Shown here: positions 32,242 to 38,559 of the stretch, one piece after another | Layout of the letters: each line of letters begins with the position of its first letter | How positions within the stretch are numbered: position 1 is the first letter of the stretch | Virus record (IMG/VR): IMGVR_UViG_3300020215_000087 | Span: 1-42,735 of that record | DNA length: 42,735 bases | Direction: 5' to 3' (one strand) | Source: a virus | Notes under the pieces: generated by a model | The model's database searches: none | Seen by the model: only the letters and a program-made list of their open reading frames with translations | What the model was told of the DNA's origin: nothing | Position numbers and translations under genes: made by a program

Positions 32242-32461
32242 TGCTGAGCCAATTGTTTTTTATCCCGCGAAGCCATGAAAGTGTGTATAGGACGCAAACA
32301 AAGAATATCCCCCACTGCTCGGCAGTCCATGCAGCATAGAACCAGAACGGTTGACCAATAAGACCGAAGATGCACGCCCATCTACGCCATGACTGGCGCT
32401 TATCCTGAGTTAGCCAAACAGCCGTTACGCCAGTGAGGATAATTCCAACCTGTTCAATCAT
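32234..32461 (-). CDS. Holin-like membrane protein
   Basis: 75 residues with two hydrophobic segments (MIEQVGIILTGVTAVWL and RWACIFGLIGQPFWFYAAW...GIFFVCVLYTL, so two or three helices) and Trp-rich character. Directly upstream of the spanins, so a holin or pinholin is likely; the family is not recognised. The amidase has no signal peptide and needs such a pore. Confidence 0.6.
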   Translation of the reverse strand: MIEQVGIILTGVTAVWLTQDKRQSWRRWACIFGLIGQPFWFYAAWTAEQWGIFFVCVLYTLSWLRGIKNNWLSNV

Positions 32462-32462
32462 A

Positions 32463-32549
32463 TTAGTTTCCGCTGCCCAGCTCTGCGCTGCCCATTACGT
32501 TAGTGTTGGAGGAGTACCAGATGCTAGGCAGCAGAATTGGGTTAGGCAT
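32463..32549 (-). CDS. Tiny unknown protein
   Basis: 28 residues (MPNPILLPSIWYSSNTNVMG...). It overlaps the gene before it by 8 bp and ends one base before the holin-like ATG, so it probably couples their translation. The ILLPSIWYSSNTNVMG core has the feel of a conserved virion peptide, but I cannot name it. Confidence 0.45.
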   Translation of the reverse strand: MPNPILLPSIWYSSNTNVMGSAELGSGN

Positions 32550-32736
32550 CAGCCAAAGCCTTGAATACATCAGCATACTTTTCGCTGATTTCCCTAATCA
32601 GTTCTTTGTTCCCTTCGCGGCGCTCTGCTCGATGAGTGGAGCGTTTTGCCCACTTATGGTGATCGATATAAGCGCACGGCCTTTTCGATTGAAGCTCATA
32701 CCCTGGAGACTTTGCGCCTTTCTTCGTTCTACTCAT
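32542..32736 (-). CDS. Small basic protein
   Basis: 64 residues, starting with MSRTKKGAKSPGYELQSKR and containing HHKWAKRSTHRAERREGNKE: strongly basic, helical. ATGA overlap with the Ntn-hydrolase-like gene. It resembles small phage proteins of unknown role; binding to DNA or RNA is possible. Confidence 0.55.
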   Translation of the reverse strand: MSRTKKGAKSPGYELQSKRPCAYIDHHKWAKRSTHRAERREGNKELIREISEKYADVFKALADA

Positions 32737-33167
32737 ACAGCCTCGTAAACATCAACTCCGCGACCACATCCAGTCTCAAAAATGGATGCAATCTCTACGG
32801 CTTTCCGGGCATCAGCGCCCATCGCCATAGCTGCCAATGCAAAATCCCGGCCAGAACCCCAAGCCATGATCTTATCTTCGATAATGATTGGTATTGGCTG
32901 GCGCTCGTAAACATGAATTCGTTTATCTTTGATAACGATCAGCTTTGCCCAACGATCTTCGTTCTTCTGGCATTCAGGCCATTTGGCTGGATCGGCTCCA
33001 CTCTTGTACCAATCCACAAGCATAAGACCGGAGTCAGCGTTATCGGTCCAAGCCAAAACCTCTCCAGTCTCAAGCTTCATTGACTTGGTAACCGTGTAGG
33101 CCAGCCCTGAATTGGTAGCCTGTTTGTCAGTGGCTAAGGTCTTGCCATCCCATGCTACGACTGTCAT
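32733..33167 (-). CDS. HslV/proteasome-like Ntn hydrolase
   Basis: 144 residues starting MTVVAWDGKTLATDKQ; Met removal would expose Thr as the N-terminal nucleophile, as in proteasome beta subunits and HslV. The AWGSGRDFALAAMAMGAD block (about 108-125) matches the GSG..fAlAAa motif of that fold. Proteins of this kind occur in some phages with unknown substrates. Here it lies in the lysis/late early genes, coupled by ATGA to both neighbours. Whether it forms a protease ring is not known. Confidence 0.75.
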   Translation of the reverse strand: MTVVAWDGKTLATDKQATNSGLAYTVTKSMKLETGEVLAWTDNADSGLMLVDWYKSGADPAKWPECQKNEDRWAKLIVIKDKRIHVYERQPIPIIIEDKIMAWGSGRDFALAAMAMGADARKAVEIASIFETGCGRGVDVYEAV

Positions 33168-33349
33168 TTAGGCGGATAGTTATCAATAAACTTCATGAGG
33201 CCACCACCGAAGCCGCGCACAACACGCTCCACGGTCTTCACCCGGCCATCAGGGTAATACTCGATTCGCTGAACATCACCCTCAAAACCAGTGGCATTAA
33301 AACCGGGGATACCAAACGGAACATTTACGCCGTTCGAATAATCAATCAC
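33164..33349 (-). CDS. Small unknown protein (GTG start)
   Basis: 61 residues starting at GTG 33349 (MIDYSNGVNVPFGIPGF...), beta-rich. GAGG lies about 7 nt upstream and the start overlaps the previous stop by 8 bp. It is coupled by ATGA to the Ntn-hydrolase-like gene. No family recognised. Confidence 0.55.
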   Translation of the reverse strand: MIDYSNGVNVPFGIPGFNATGFEGDVQRIEYYPDGRVKTVERVVRGFGGGLMKFIDNYPPK

Positions 33350-33743
33350 GCGGCACCTCGCTCGGCCTGTCCAGGGCTTCGTTCTCATCCACGGATGTCA
33401 TGATCGTCTGATCCATCTCGCGGATTTTCTGAATCTGCCCTTTCTCGTTTACAACTATGGTCCGGGTCATGGACTTGTTGGTTATGGTCCCGAGGCGGTC
33501 AAGGGCATCATTGGCCATGTACCCAGCCCCGAATACCACATAAGCCTCGGCTTCAGCCGGCAGGAGCGAATAGGCCACAATCGACCCGATTACCGATAAC
33601 GCAGCCTTGTAGGGCTTTTCCTTCACGTACTCCCAAGGGGTAACAAGTGTCTTCCGGGCGGAAGACATCTCGCTCAGGATCATCAGGAAGTGAGTCAACA
33701 GCCCGAGGATCAACATGGAGGGGTGAGATAACAGAAAGCTCAA
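33342..33743 (-). CDS. Membrane protein in lysis region, holin candidate
   Basis: 133 residues. Two hydrophobic segments: about 7-25 (HPSMLILGLLTHFLMIL) and 45-78 (AALSVIGSIVAYSLLPAEAEAYVVFGAGYM, cited in part). The C-terminus is charged and soluble (about 85-133). It resembles phage proteins that sit just before or after endolysin genes and may be a holin. It competes with 32234-32461 for that role. Confidence 0.55.
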   Translation of the reverse strand: MSFLLSHPSMLILGLLTHFLMILSEMSSARKTLVTPWEYVKEKPYKAALSVIGSIVAYSLLPAEAEAYVVFGAGYMANDALDRLGTITNKSMTRTIVVNEKGQIQKIREMDQTIMTSVDENEALDRPSEVPRD

Positions 33744-33949
33744 CGAACAAACCTCACCGTCTCATGGCAATCGATCTGCTTAACCTGCCCGTCCTCGAAC
33801 TTTATCGACTCGATATTGCAGCCAGCATCGCCAGCGGTTTCAATAAGATCCTCAGCTTCGCCCTTCTTCCCGCCCATCGAACAGCTAACACAACCCGCAA
33901 GGGCCAGAAGCAACAAACCGTAAATCCAGGTCTTGTGAAACACATTCAT
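33740..33949 (-). CDS. Small lipoprotein
   Basis: 69 residues from MNVFHKTWIYG, with a lipoprotein signal ending in LAGC (LLLLALAGC) and a short cysteine-containing mature region. GGGAGGT precedes ATG 33949. The Rz1-like gene at 31872 already supplies an o-spanin, so this is either a second outer-membrane lysis protein or an exclusion lipoprotein. ATGA overlap with the next gene. Confidence 0.6.
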   Translation of the reverse strand: MNVFHKTWIYGLLLLALAGCVSCSMGGKKGEAEDLIETAGDAGCNIESIKFEDGQVKQIDCHETVRFVR

Positions 33950-33989
33950 GGCTACCTCCCGCTGCGTCAACAGCGATGGGCCGGTTAGG

Positions 33990-34433
33990 TCAGGCTAGAA
34001 AGGCCTTTGCGTCGAATGTCGGACAGTCCTTCAGCCATTCGCTTTGCTCGACTGTGCCGTCACCGTCTATGTCGGGTGATAAGTCACGATGTCCAAGAAC
34101 TTCGGCTTTAGGGAACTGCGTTAACAGTTCGCGCAGAAGAATCTCAAGGGCCTGGAATTGGCGGAAGGTGAAATTGCATTCAGCTTTGCCATCCTGACCA
34201 ACCCCGCCAACCATGCAAATCCCGATACTACCGGTGTTGTGGCCAGCTACATGGGCGCCTGCTATCTCAATAGGGCGGCCATTCTCACGCAATCCATTAC
34301 GCCGGATAACGTAGTGATACCCAATATCCCGCCAGCCCTTTTCTTTGTGCCACTGGGTAATCTCGGCCTCTCCGATATTCCGGTCGGCTTTCGTGGCGGA
34401 GCAATGGACAACGATCTTGGTTATTGGGCGCAT
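33990..34433 (-). CDS. N-acetylmuramoyl-L-alanine amidase endolysin
   Basis: 147 residues, T7-lysozyme-like amidase_2 domain. Zinc ligands are recognisable: H in IVVHCSAT, H in VLGHRDLSPDIDGDG and C in DCPTFDAK; catalytic Tyr in GYHYVIRRNG and the H in AGAHVAGHN region complete the site. No signal peptide, so it needs a holin. It cuts the amide between MurNAc and L-Ala. ATG 34433 is chosen; the frame is open to a TTG at 34466, but that would pass through the 22-bp-spaced repeats. Confidence 0.9.
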   Translation of the reverse strand: MRPITKIVVHCSATKADRNIGEAEITQWHKEKGWRDIGYHYVIRRNGLRENGRPIEIAGAHVAGHNTGSIGICMVGGVGQDGKAECNFTFRQFQALEILLRELLTQFPKAEVLGHRDLSPDIDGDGTVEQSEWLKDCPTFDAKAFLA

Positions 34434-34489
34434 AAGGTTGACAATAACCCCGCTTAAGGTTGCCAATGTTTCGGCTTAAGGTTGACAAT
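34430..34489 (-). repeat. Three 16-bp direct repeats, 22-bp period, before the amidase
   Basis: On the minus strand ATTGTCAACCTTAAGC occurs at 34474-34489, then ATTGGCAACCTTAAGC at 34452-34467 and ATTGTCAACCTTATGC at 34430-34445. Starts are exactly 22 bp apart (two helical turns), and the last repeat contains the amidase ATG. They could bind a regulator as DNA or as RNA in the late leader. Confidence 0.85.
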
Positions 34490-34560
34490 CGAAACGCAAT
34501 TGGAGCGGCCCTACGCCCACTTGAAATACATCTCATGGGTTTCACCGGTAACGGGCCGCA

Positions 34561-34607
34561 AAGACAAAAACCGCGAATGTTGCCCATTGTTAAGAGGGGT
34601 CGCGGTT
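34561..34607 (-). terminator. Intrinsic terminator inside the late leader (tR'-like)
   Basis: Minus strand: AACCGCGA (34600-34607) and TCGCGGTT (34569-34576) form a perfect 8-bp stem with a 23-nt loop, followed by TTTGTCTT. It lies between the late promoter and the amidase, so late transcription must read through it. Confidence 0.7.
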
Positions 34608-34639
34608 GGTGAATTGGGAAATTTTTTGGAAGCGCCGCC

Positions 34640-34664
34640 GTTACCGAGCGGCTGAGCGGGTAAC
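34640..34664 (-). promoter_or_regulatory. Hairpin at the 5' end of the late transcript
   Basis: GTTACC (34659-34664) and GGTAAC (34640-34645) on the minus strand can pair around a GC-rich loop. With the predicted start near 34667 this would be the first structure in the RNA, a natural recruitment site for an antitermination factor. Confidence 0.5.
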
Positions 34665-34673
34665 AATTCAGTA

Positions 34674-34701
34674 ATTATGATTGAGTTTGAGAATAAATCA
34701 A
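34674..34701 (-). promoter_or_regulatory. Late promoter (pR'-like)
   Basis: -35 TTGATT (34696-34701), 16-bp spacer, -10 CATAAT (34674-34679), minus strand. The -35 overlaps the RfaH-like gene's stop. It faces the amidase and all late genes. Confidence 0.6.
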
Positions 34702-35192
34702 GCACTTAGCGGCTCCAGTTGTTTTCGTGGAACCTCTGTAGGAACCGCGTTCCCCATGATGTTGAACAGAACAATAATTCGATCAAACTTCTTTGCTTGT
34801 ACAATTGCCTCGTACCCTTCGAAGGGGCCTGACTTAATTCTCACGGGATCGCCGGGAGAATAATCCCGCTTCGGGATAGTATGGATGCCAAGACTGTCTT
34901 CTTGCTTCCTTAGCATTTCGATCACTGAATCATGGACGACAGCAGGCCAAAGCCCGGCCCGAACCATTGCAACCACCCCGGGAGCTTTCAGGACCGGTCG
35001 AAAGTTGTCCTCACCTGGAGCAAGGCGCACAAAGGCATATCGCGGAAACATGCATTCTGTTTCCTTGGCAACCGATCTCCTCCTATCAACCCAAACCAAA
35101 GGGCAATAAGTTTCGAAGCCCTGGACCCTTAAGCTTACCGATACCGGAATTTCCGACTTAATCTTAGTCTGTACGCAATACCAGTTCTTCAT
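34698..35192 (-). CDS. RfaH/NusG-like transcription antiterminator
   Basis: 164 residues (RfaH: 162). An NGN domain (about 1-100: WYCVQTKIKSE, QGFETYCPLVWV, ECMFPRYAFVRL, KAPGVVAMVRAG) and a C-terminal KOW domain (about 118-164: YSPGDPVRIKSGPFEGYEAIV, FNIMGNAVPTEVPRKQLEPL, each cited in part) follow RfaH more closely than NusG. Such factors bind paused RNA polymerase and prevent termination in long operons. Last gene of the early minus-strand operon and directly upstream of the late promoter and terminator, where lambda encodes Q. Confidence 0.88.
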   Translation of the reverse strand: MKNWYCVQTKIKSEIPVSVSLRVQGFETYCPLVWVDRRRSVAKETECMFPRYAFVRLAPGEDNFRPVLKAPGVVAMVRAGLWPAVVHDSVIEMLRKQEDSLGIHTIPKRDYSPGDPVRIKSGPFEGYEAIVQAKKFDRIIVLFNIMGNAVPTEVPRKQLEPLSA

Positions 35193-35587
35193 ACAGCCTC
35201 GCTTATTGGTGGTTGATCGTTTGCAGCCGCTTTATGGTGATCCAGATGGCATTCCCGGCAAAGCCACGTAACATCTGTTGGCCTGTTGTAATCCTCGTGA
35301 TGCATTTGAGATTCAGGGGAGCCGCACTTTTCGCATGGCTTTCGATCAATCTTTCCCCTATTCAGATAAACATTTGCATACGATCTTGCGTTGGCCTTTT
35401 TACGCTGCTTATCTGTTAACTCAGAATGCTTCGGCCGATTCTCGCGCATATATTCGGCGTGGCATTTTTTACAGTATCTTTGGATTCCGCGATCCCTGCG
35501 GGCGTGACAGCCTGAGCACAACCCCATTCCTTTTGGCATCCGTTTTCTGCCGATGTGGAACTTATGGTCAATCGTGGAACCTTTCAT
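35189..35587 (-). CDS. HNH/zinc-finger nuclease-like protein
   Basis: 132 residues: an N-terminal zinc ribbon (LCSGCHARRDRGIQRYCKKC, about 22-42), a basic linker, then an HNH-like treble clef (CEKCGSPESQMHHEDYNRP ... WLCRECHLDHH, about 85-120). A nuclease with two zinc sites is probable. ATGA overlap with the antiterminator gene. It may be an operon gene or a domesticated homing endonuclease. Confidence 0.7.
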   Translation of the reverse strand: MKGSTIDHKFHIGRKRMPKGMGLCSGCHARRDRGIQRYCKKCHAEYMRENRPKHSELTDKQRKKANARSYANVYLNRGKIDRKPCEKCGSPESQMHHEDYNRPTDVTWLCRECHLDHHKAAANDQPPISEAV

Positions 35588-35648
35588 AAACCTCCTTAGT
35601 GCTCATAATCACCTAACTGGTATAGAAATATGCGGGTGTAGGCGGAGG

Positions 35649-36026
35649 TCACGGGCTTTGCGTCGCCTTGTTATAGTTCGCATGGATCATCGCCACCAAT
35701 TCATGGTCCCGATAGCTGAAATCATCCGGTATCATCAAGCAAAGAACAGGCTTCTTTGTCAGCTCGCGGAGCCTTTGCTGCTGATCGTCGGTCATGCAAA
35801 CGATTTCATCAGCCCACTCCAAAAGCACATCGCTAACAGGGATCAGGGCATAATGTTCAATTCCTGCCGACCTTGTGTTGTAGTAATAGGGGTCTTGCGA
35901 AAGAACCAGCGCCGCCGTGGGTGAGCGCAGTAACCCAGCAGAGCAAATACAAAGAACTTTTTTGTAGTCACCTTGGAACCTATTTTTGCAGGTACGCATT
36001 GCAGAATCTTTGTCGTAAACTAACAT
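35649..36026 (-). CDS. Low-molecular-weight tyrosine phosphatase-like protein
   Basis: 125 residues. The P-loop C28-SAGLL-R34-S (CX5R) is preceded by a hydrophobic strand (KKVLCIC), and IPDDFSYRD near residue 103 supplies the aspartate expected in LMW phosphatases. The rest of the fold fits (TRSAGIEHYALIPVSD). Substrate unknown; phage copies might act on host signalling or on nucleotide/RNA phosphates. Overlaps the RusA reading frame by 7 bp. Confidence 0.75.
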   Translation of the reverse strand: MLVYDKDSAMRTCKNRFQGDYKKVLCICSAGLLRSPTAALVLSQDPYYYNTRSAGIEHYALIPVSDVLLEWADEIVCMTDDQQQRLRELTKKPVLCLMIPDDFSYRDHELVAMIHANYNKATQSP

Positions 36027-36327
36027 TTACCCTCCAGCTCTCTCAGGCGTTGTATCGTTATCACCGTGCGCTCCTCCTCGCCTTGCTCTTGCGAGAACGT
36101 AACGCTTTTGACGATTTCGCAGTTATCGTCGTCAAGTACTCCTGCCTCAACGATTCCATCAATTGCAGCTTTAGCCGATACCCCGTCTGGGTCAGTTGGC
36201 CTCTTGCGTACTGAATGGATATGGATACGTACTGCTTGATCACCGAATTCACAAAGCTCCGCCTGTGGTAATGCATCCGAAGAAGCTGGTTCCAGGTCGG
36301 GAGCGGTATTGGTATCTCGATTCTCAT
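36020..36327 (-). pseudogene. rusA: RusA-like Holliday junction resolvase, frameshifted
   Basis: The N-terminus reads in one frame from ATG 36327 (MRIEIPIPLPTWNQLLRMHY, a RusA-like start that overlaps the preceding gene by ATGA). The conserved acidic C-terminal core reads in the frame one base upstream: KRPTDPDGVSAKAAIDGIVE, then GVLDDDNCEIV, ending at 36020 next to the phosphatase start. The D-x-D, D and DDD residues are the RusA active site. So one indel separates the two halves; no slippery heptamer is seen. It is a mutation, a sequence error, or an unusual shift. Intact, it would resolve recombination junctions. Confidence 0.65.
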
Positions 36328-36641
36328 CCAATTTTGATCAACCCCTTTTCAATCATGCGGCGCCAGGTGCGGACCATTGCACGCAGCGTAAACGCCTCAA
36401 CATTTGCCAAAAGAATTCCTTTCGGTCTATTTCTGCCATCCAAAAAGTCATGGCATGCAGAACAACCATAGGCCGAACAGAAGTCATCAGACTTCCTCCC
36501 CATCCCGTGCGATTCATCCGGCAAATGGCAAAGCACGGTAGTCTCCGGGTTGCCATTGCACACACCGGGTATCTGGAAAGTACATTCTTCCCCGCGTGCG
36601 CTATCCCGCAACTTCTGGCTCCGGATTGGTTTCGATTTCAT
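36324..36641 (-). CDS. DUF1364 protein (ninX/YdfU-like)
   Basis: 105 residues from MKSKPIRSQKLRDSARGE. DUF1364 pattern: ARGEECTFQIPGVCN, ETTVLCHLPDESHGMGRK and YGCSACHDFLDGRNR with paired Cys/His for zinc. Lambdoid and other phages keep it beside ninB and rusA; a nuclease role in recombination is suspected. Starts in a TGATG junction and overlaps rusA by ATGA. Confidence 0.8.
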   Translation of the reverse strand: MKSKPIRSQKLRDSARGEECTFQIPGVCNGNPETTVLCHLPDESHGMGRKSDDFCSAYGCSACHDFLDGRNRPKGILLANVEAFTLRAMVRTWRRMIEKGLIKIG

Positions 36642-36691
36642 CAGCATATGGTCTTCTGCTTCCGCTTAGGGGGTTTGGTTAGCATGCTCAT
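36641..36691 (-). CDS. Possible 16-residue coupling peptide
   Basis: MSMLTKPPKRKQKTIC: starts in an ATGA overlap with the membrane gene upstream and ends in the TGATG start of the DUF1364 gene, filling the gap exactly. It may serve only to pass ribosomes between genes. The longer frame to 36823 is a shadow of the membrane gene. Confidence 0.35.
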   Translation of the reverse strand: MSMLTKPPKRKQKTIC

Positions 36692-36843
36692 ACACTCGGC
36701 TTCGGGCAGGCCCGCATCCACCATATCGCCAGAACCAATTCGCCAAGCACCAGCCAGCCCGTATGCGCCCACCATGCCGTGAGCGAAAGAAACACGGCAG
36801 AGCCAACAAGCCAGCCAATCCAAAGTCGTTGCTTATAATTCAT
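36688..36843 (-). CDS. Tryptophan-rich small membrane protein
   Basis: 51 residues (MNYKQRLWIGWLVGSAVFLS...) with two membrane helices (about 7-25 and 29-43), Trp-rich. Starts in an ATGA overlap with ninB. Another frame over the same DNA (36641-36823) is less protein-like. Function unknown. Confidence 0.6.
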   Translation of the reverse strand: MNYKQRLWIGWLVGSAVFLSLTAWWAHTGWLVLGELVLAIWWMRACPKPSV

Positions 36844-37238
36844 CCCCCAACCCCTCCCGGTAACAAATATTCAACAGGGACGCCCAATTCATCCAACAGA
36901 AACGGCTCAAGCTTTTCATCAAATAACTTGAATTGTTTCTTGGTCATCTTCCGGCTCGCGGCGTCCAAGTAAAAAACCTCCTCTCCAATCGTTACCGCTC
37001 TAGTCCCCAGAATCTTCCGCTTGCAGTACACGTGCAAAGCCTCGGGCGTAGATTCGTATATCCCGGCGTTCCGCAAGTACTGGCATGCTCCCTGTATCAG
37101 CGCCCAATGGCGAGCGTTCTGGGTTATGGTCCGCTGGTCTCCTTCCTCTATCTCGATCCTCAGCGGCTTATCAGTCTCAAGGATTCGCTCCACGAGTTCG
37201 GATTTCTGGCGGTGGTTGGTGACGAAGTGGACTGTCAT
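36840..37238 (-). CDS. ninB: NinB (Orf) recombination mediator
   Basis: 132 residues. The RTITQNARHWALIQGACQYL helix (about 33-53) and a C-terminal KMTKKQFKLFDEKLEPFLLDELGV block (each cited in part) match the NinB family (lambda Orf). It loads recombinase onto ssDNA, replacing host RecFOR in phage recombination. Shares ATGA overlaps with the genes either side, next to DUF1364 and rusA, forming a nin-like cluster. Confidence 0.85.
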   Translation of the reverse strand: MTVHFVTNHRQKSELVERILETDKPLRIEIEEGDQRTITQNARHWALIQGACQYLRNAGIYESTPEALHVYCKRKILGTRAVTIGEEVFYLDAASRKMTKKQFKLFDEKLEPFLLDELGVPVEYLLPGGVGG

Positions 37239-37402
37239 TTATCTGCCCAGCAAACCGAAACCGAAACTGACCAATCCCACCAACCAAGGGCAATAAGGAA
37301 TCCCTTGAAAGCAGCATCCTCCCCCGAGACGTAAACAAGGGCCGGAAGAACCGCTTTCTCGCCGTCCCCTGGATGCCTGCCAGCATGAAAATTGACTTTC
37401 AT
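37235..37402 (-). CDS. Small unknown protein
   Basis: 55 residues (MKVNFHAGRHPGDGEKAVLP...), Trp- and Val-rich at the C-terminus. AAGGAGAGGAGG precedes the ATG, and it overlaps ninB by ATGA. Two other frames across this DNA are open but lack a ribosome site. Function unknown. Confidence 0.6.
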   Translation of the reverse strand: MKVNFHAGRHPGDGEKAVLPALVYVSGEDAAFKGFLIALGWWDWSVSVSVCWADK

Positions 37403-37417
37403 CACTTCCTCCTCTCC

Positions 37418-37618
37418 TTAACCTTTGCATTCTTCGAGCGTGCCGATCCTGACAAGACGTACATGTGCAGAATACCGCCCCTCAGGTCCCATCCATACAT
37501 GCTCTCCCCAAAGGCAGTAGCGCCTACCACCCTTCGGCCCCTCGTTCGTGATTTTGAATTTTCCGTCTTCACTGATTAAATATTTCCCGTGTGAGTCTGT
37601 TCGTTCGTGCCAGGTCAT
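37418..37618 (-). CDS. Small unknown protein
   Basis: 66 residues (MTWHERTDSHGKYLISEDGK...), beta-strand rich with Gly turns. Overlaps the previous gene by ATGA. No family recognised. Confidence 0.6.
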   Translation of the reverse strand: MTWHERTDSHGKYLISEDGKFKITNEGPKGGRRYCLWGEHVWMGPEGRYSAHVRLVRIGTLEECKG

Positions 37619-37815
37619 TCATCGATCGCCAGAATCCCGCCTCTATTCCCCGTGGTTGCTATTAGCTTTATTTCCTCGACAACCTCGAAAAATAGACCTG
37701 CATCAGAAATTCTTTTCAAAGCAACTTCCTCGGCCCTAGCCACGTCTTTGGCGACCACCCAAACATAAACTGCATCTTGCGAACCGCTTGTTACTTTGCA
37801 GTTGTATAGATTCAT
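37615..37815 (-). CDS. Small unknown protein
   Basis: 66 residues, alpha/beta (MNLYNCKVTSGSQDAVYVWVVAKDVARAEE, cited in part: QDAVYVWVVAKDVARAEEVA). The strand-helix-strand plan recalls small phage proteins of ferredoxin-like shape. ATGA overlaps on both sides. Function unknown. Confidence 0.6.
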   Translation of the reverse strand: MNLYNCKVTSGSQDAVYVWVVAKDVARAEEVALKRISDAGLFFEVVEEIKLIATTGNRGGILAIDE

Positions 37816-38063
37816 AGTGAATACTCTTTAACGCGCTTTCCGTTCGGCAGATCCTTCCACTTCTTCTTCACCGGCCAGCCGTAGCGGATCAGGTCTCCAG
37901 CACGCTGAGATACTGAACACAGCCCGCAAACCTTCGGGCCGGACAACACCGTTATCTTGTGCCCGTCGAACATGGCCTCTAACATCCGGTGAGTATCAGT
38001 CCCTTGCTTCGGGATAATAGCTCTGCGTTTCTTGGCTACTGCCATAATGCGGTCGTGGTTCAT
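37812..38063 (-). CDS. Helix-turn-helix protein
   Basis: 83 residues from MNHDRIMAVAKKRRAI. KVCGLCSVSQRAGDLIRYGWPVKKKW is a winged-HTH of the kind found in small phage proteins (cited in part: SVSQRAGDLIRYGWPVKKKW). ATG 38063 overlaps the upstream stop by ATGA and is preferred to the longer frame to 38123. Probably DNA-binding. Confidence 0.7.
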   Translation of the reverse strand: MNHDRIMAVAKKRRAIIPKQGTDTHRMLEAMFDGHKITVLSGPKVCGLCSVSQRAGDLIRYGWPVKKKWKDLPNGKRVKEYSL

Positions 38064-38221
38064 TTCGTCTCCTCCGGCTTCTTCAATGTCTCGTACGTTG
38101 TAAATCTGTGCCCATTGGCACATTGTCTGCGGCGGATGTTGTAGGAATCACGCAGCCGCTTGGATGAATAAATCCGAACATCAATAACAATGCTCTTGGC
38201 TCCGCAGTGTTCGCAGTTCAT
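38060..38221 (-). CDS. Zinc-ribbon protein, NrdR-N/ogr-like
   Basis: 53 residues. CEHCGAKS and CANGHRF (C-x2-C ... C-x3-H) with a basic middle (RIYSSKRLRDSYNIRRRQ, cited in part) form a zinc ribbon similar to the NrdR N-terminus and to late-gene activators of the Ogr/Delta type. A transcriptional role is possible. ATGA overlaps both neighbours, strong evidence for translation. Confidence 0.65.
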   Translation of the reverse strand: MNCEHCGAKSIVIDVRIYSSKRLRDSYNIRRRQCANGHRFTTYETLKKPEETK

Positions 38222-38559
38222 GCGCGCTCCTTCGGAATTTCCGATAAAGCTCTTTCAACGCTCCACCCTCTGCGCAATCTGGAATGGAGGGTTTGTCTTG
38301 AGATTCGAGCAACAACCGCCCATTCAGCGAGTGTCTTTCGCTGGCCCTCAAACACGAGGAACCGGCTAACCGCATTCCGGCGCAGAGACACCTGTGCCTC
38401 CGGATTAAACCGCGTGTTCTTCCTGAATGGCTCAATAACCTTCTCAACGCTCTCCAGCGTCGGGGGCTCCAACCAATCTCCATTGGCCACAATCTCATGC
38501 GGACTCATTCCGAGTTCCTGGTACATGATTTCGATGGCTAGGCGGTGTTGGGGGGTCAT
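38218..38559 (-). CDS. DNA-binding protein, unknown
   Basis: 113 residues. The C-terminal half contains an HTH-like WAVVARISRQTLHSRLRRGW (about 82-101). The N-terminal half is helical. Coupled to the adjacent genes by ATGA. It could regulate middle transcription or serve replication; not recognised. Confidence 0.6.
   Translation of the reverse strand: MTPQHRLAIEIMYQELGMSPHEIVANGDWLEPPTLESVEKVIEPFRKNTRFNPEAQVSLRRNAVSRFLVFEGQRKTLAEWAVVARISRQTLHSRLRRGWSVERALSEIPKERA

Noticed and set aside
36020-36327. Programmed -1 frameshift in rusA
   Set aside because: No X-XXY-YYZ slippery heptamer or following stem was found at the required crossing zone, so an indel or sequencing error is more likely.
36641-36823. 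60-codon frame before DUF1364
   Set aside because: Another frame (36688-36843) gives a much better membrane protein, with ATGA overlap with ninB. Only the last 16 codons of this frame might be used.
37177-37430. Two 63-69 codon frames next to ninB
   Set aside because: The 55-residue frame 37235-37402 has a strong ribosome site and ATGA overlap; the other two are its shadows.
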